A DNA stretch of 64,000 nt, from contig NZ_NJIF01000008.1 of the NCBI RefSeq assembly GCF_002209555.1, positions 124,001-188,000 of the forward strand, given 5' to 3'. The position numbers and the translations under genes were made by a program. The DNA comes from Achromobacter insolitus. Lineage in GTDB: Bacteria > Pseudomonadota > Gammaproteobacteria > Burkholderiales > Burkholderiaceae_B. The notes beneath the pieces are model-generated. The model was not told the origin of the DNA, ran no database searches, and saw only the letters and a list, made by a program, of their open reading frames with translations. Shown here piece by piece: positions 62,730 to 64,000 of this stretch; positions within the stretch are counted from its first letter, which is position 1; each line of letters starts with the position of its first letter.

Positions 62730-62755
62730 AAAAACGGCCCGGCGTACCGGGCCGT
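62730..62755 (-). terminator. Rho-independent terminator after the AapJ-like gene
   Basis: On the minus strand ACGGCCCGG-TACG-CCGGGCCGT is followed by five T. It ends the binding-protein transcript before the IclR gene and shows the former is a stand-alone unit. Confidence 0.88.
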
Positions 62756-62773
62756 CTTGACTGGAGTGCGGCT

Positions 62774-63796
62774 CTAGCGGATCGGCCAGGGATACATGGC
62801 GCCGCCCTTGTTCCACAACGCGTTCGTGCCGCGCTGCAAGCCCAGCTTGCTGTCCTTGCCGACGTTGCGTTCGAACACTTCGCTGTAGTTGCCCACGGCC
62901 TTGATGGCGTTGTAGGCCCACTTCTCGTCCAGCCCCATGTTCTTGCCCGCGCCCGGGGTCACGCCCAGGATGCGGGAAATATTGGGATTGTTGCTCTTCA
63001 GCATTTCGTCCACGTTCTTCTGCGTGATGCCGTATTCCTCGGCCTCCATTAGCGCGAACAAGGTCCAGCGCACGATCCCGAGCCAGTTTTCGTCGCCCTG
63101 GCGCACCATCGGGCCCAGCGGCTCCTTGGAGAAGCGTTCCGGCAGAATTTCGTAGTCGTCCGGCTTGGCGACCTGCGTCGCACGGACCGCGGCCAGTTGC
63201 GAAGCGTCATCGGTGAAGGCGTCGCAGCGTCCCGACTCGAAGGCCCGCACGACTTCGGTCACCTTGTCGATCACCACCGGCTTGAACTCGATGTTGTTGG
63301 TGCGGAACCAGTCGGCCAGATTGAGCTCGGTGGTGGTGCCGGGCTGCACGCAAACGGTGGCGCCATTGAGTTCCTTGGCGCTTTTCACGCCCAGCTTCTT
63401 GTTCACCAGGATGCCCTGGCCATCGTAGAAGCTCGCGGCCACGGCCGCCAGGCCCAGCGAGGTATCGCGAGTCTGCGTCAGCGTAACGGTGCGAAGCAGC
63501 ACGTCCACTTCGCCGGATTGCAGCGCGGTGAAGCGTTGCTGCGTGGACAGCGGCGTGCCCTTGAATTTGGTCGGATCACCGAACACGGCCGCCGCCACCG
63601 CGCGGCAGATGTCCACGTCCATGCCTTCCCATTCGCCCTTGCTGTTGGTCGCCGAAAAGCCGGATACGCCGTCGGTCAGGCCGCACTGCACGTATCCCTT
63701 TTTCTTTACGGCATCGAGGGTGGGCCCCGCCACCGCCGCCTGGGATGCGCAAGCCAGGGCAATGGCGCTGGCTGCAAACAAGATGGACCGCTTCAT
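62774..63796 (-). CDS. General amino-acid ABC binding protein, AapJ-like, orphan
   Basis: This 340-residue protein has a Sec signal (MKRSILFAASAIALACASQA, cleaved after AVA) and the AapJ pattern LDAVKKKGYVQCGLTDGVSG, with GEWEGMDVDICRAVAAAVFG. The ATG is preceded by GGAG at 8 bp. It is AapJ/BztA-like. It ends in a terminator and no permease or ATPase of the aap type is in the window; genes beyond 64000 lie upstream on this strand, so the gene is likely transcribed alone. Confidence 0.9.
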   Translation of the reverse strand: MKRSILFAASAIALACASQAAVAGPTLDAVKKKGYVQCGLTDGVSGFSATNSKGEWEGMDVDICRAVAAAVFGDPTKFKGTPLSTQQRFTALQSGEVDVLLRTVTLTQTRDTSLGLAAVAASFYDGQGILVNKKLGVKSAKELNGATVCVQPGTTTELNLADWFRTNNIEFKPVVIDKVTEVVRAFESGRCDAFTDDASQLAAVRATQVAKPDDYEILPERFSKEPLGPMVRQGDENWLGIVRWTLFALMEAEEYGITQKNVDEMLKSNNPNISRILGVTPGAGKNMGLDEKWAYNAIKAVGNYSEVFERNVGKDSKLGLQRGTNALWNKGGAMYPWPIR

Positions 63797-64000
63797 GATC
63801 ACTTCTCCTGAGATGGATGCCCGCGCCGGCTTGTAAGCCGGCTGCGTTTGAAACCGAGCCCTGCCTTACTGGGCCGGCCGCCAGATTAAGCGATGTCCAC
63901 GGCGTGAACAACGCGGCGGCGCCTAGTGGAAACCCGGAGCGGGGCGCGGCTTTCCAGTCCATGCCGGCGTTGTCCGGTGAACGAACTTTATCCTCTCGCC
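63797..64000. other. Region upstream of the AapJ-like gene at the window edge
   Basis: No gene can be supported in these bases. They hold the promoter and ribosome site of the binding-protein gene. Open frames here are short shadows. Confidence 0.3.

Overview
The window is high-GC chromosomal DNA from a betaproteobacterium, most likely Achromobacter, Bordetella or another member of the Alcaligenaceae. The evidence is the ffs-dnaX-ybaB-recR block, AddAB of the betaproteobacterial type, a boxCBA/boxR aerobic benzoyl-CoA cluster, the wealth of LysR/IclR regulators and solute-binding-protein transporters, and gcdH. No IS element, prophage, CRISPR array or rRNA was seen. One tRNA (Arg, CCU) and one 4.5S SRP RNA are present.

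Layout. 1-156 is the end of a transaldolase gene. 196-3823 is a LysR regulator divergent from a sodium:solute symporter and a ureohydrolase, a guanidino-compound utilisation set resembling gpuPAR. 3820-8269 (minus strand) is an operon of a CoA-transferase III, an SsuABC/NMT1-like ABC importer and a carboxymuconolactone-decarboxylase-family protein. 8377-11842 (minus) holds recR, ybaB, dnaX and ffs. 12063-20174 (minus) is a long catabolic operon: spermidine/putrescine-type ABC importer, both subunits of an N,N-dimethylformamidase-like amidohydrolase, an FAD amine oxidase-like protein and a cupin. It is divergent from an IclR regulator at 20321-21115. 21140-27262 is addA/addB, followed by an MFS transporter with a 54-residue membrane miniprotein.

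29038-42837 is mixed housekeeping and catabolism: tRNA-Arg, pbpG, an RHH protein, adhP, a PfpI-like protein, ybaK, xerD, a LysR/TPP-enzyme pair, gcdH, an NTF2-like protein, an orphan TRAP binding protein, and a LysR/MFS pair. 42852-56549 is the benzoate region: MaoC-like protein, boxA, boxB, boxC and boxR on the minus strand. Divergent from them lie a DUF4863 protein, benzoate-CoA ligase, an alpha/beta hydrolase and a five-gene branched-chain-type ABC importer. Benzoate would be imported, activated to benzoyl-CoA, epoxidised by BoxAB and ring-opened by BoxC under BoxR control. BoxD is not in the window.

56546-63796 carries a second TPP enzyme, a polar amino-acid ABC importer co-transcribed with a divergent ureohydrolase that lacks a normal metal ligand, an IclR regulator, and a stand-alone AapJ-like binding protein.

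The two least described units are the dimethylformamidase-like operon (12-21 kb) and the unusual ureohydrolase operon (58-63 kb). All functional assignments come from reading motifs and neighbourhoods; no database search was run.
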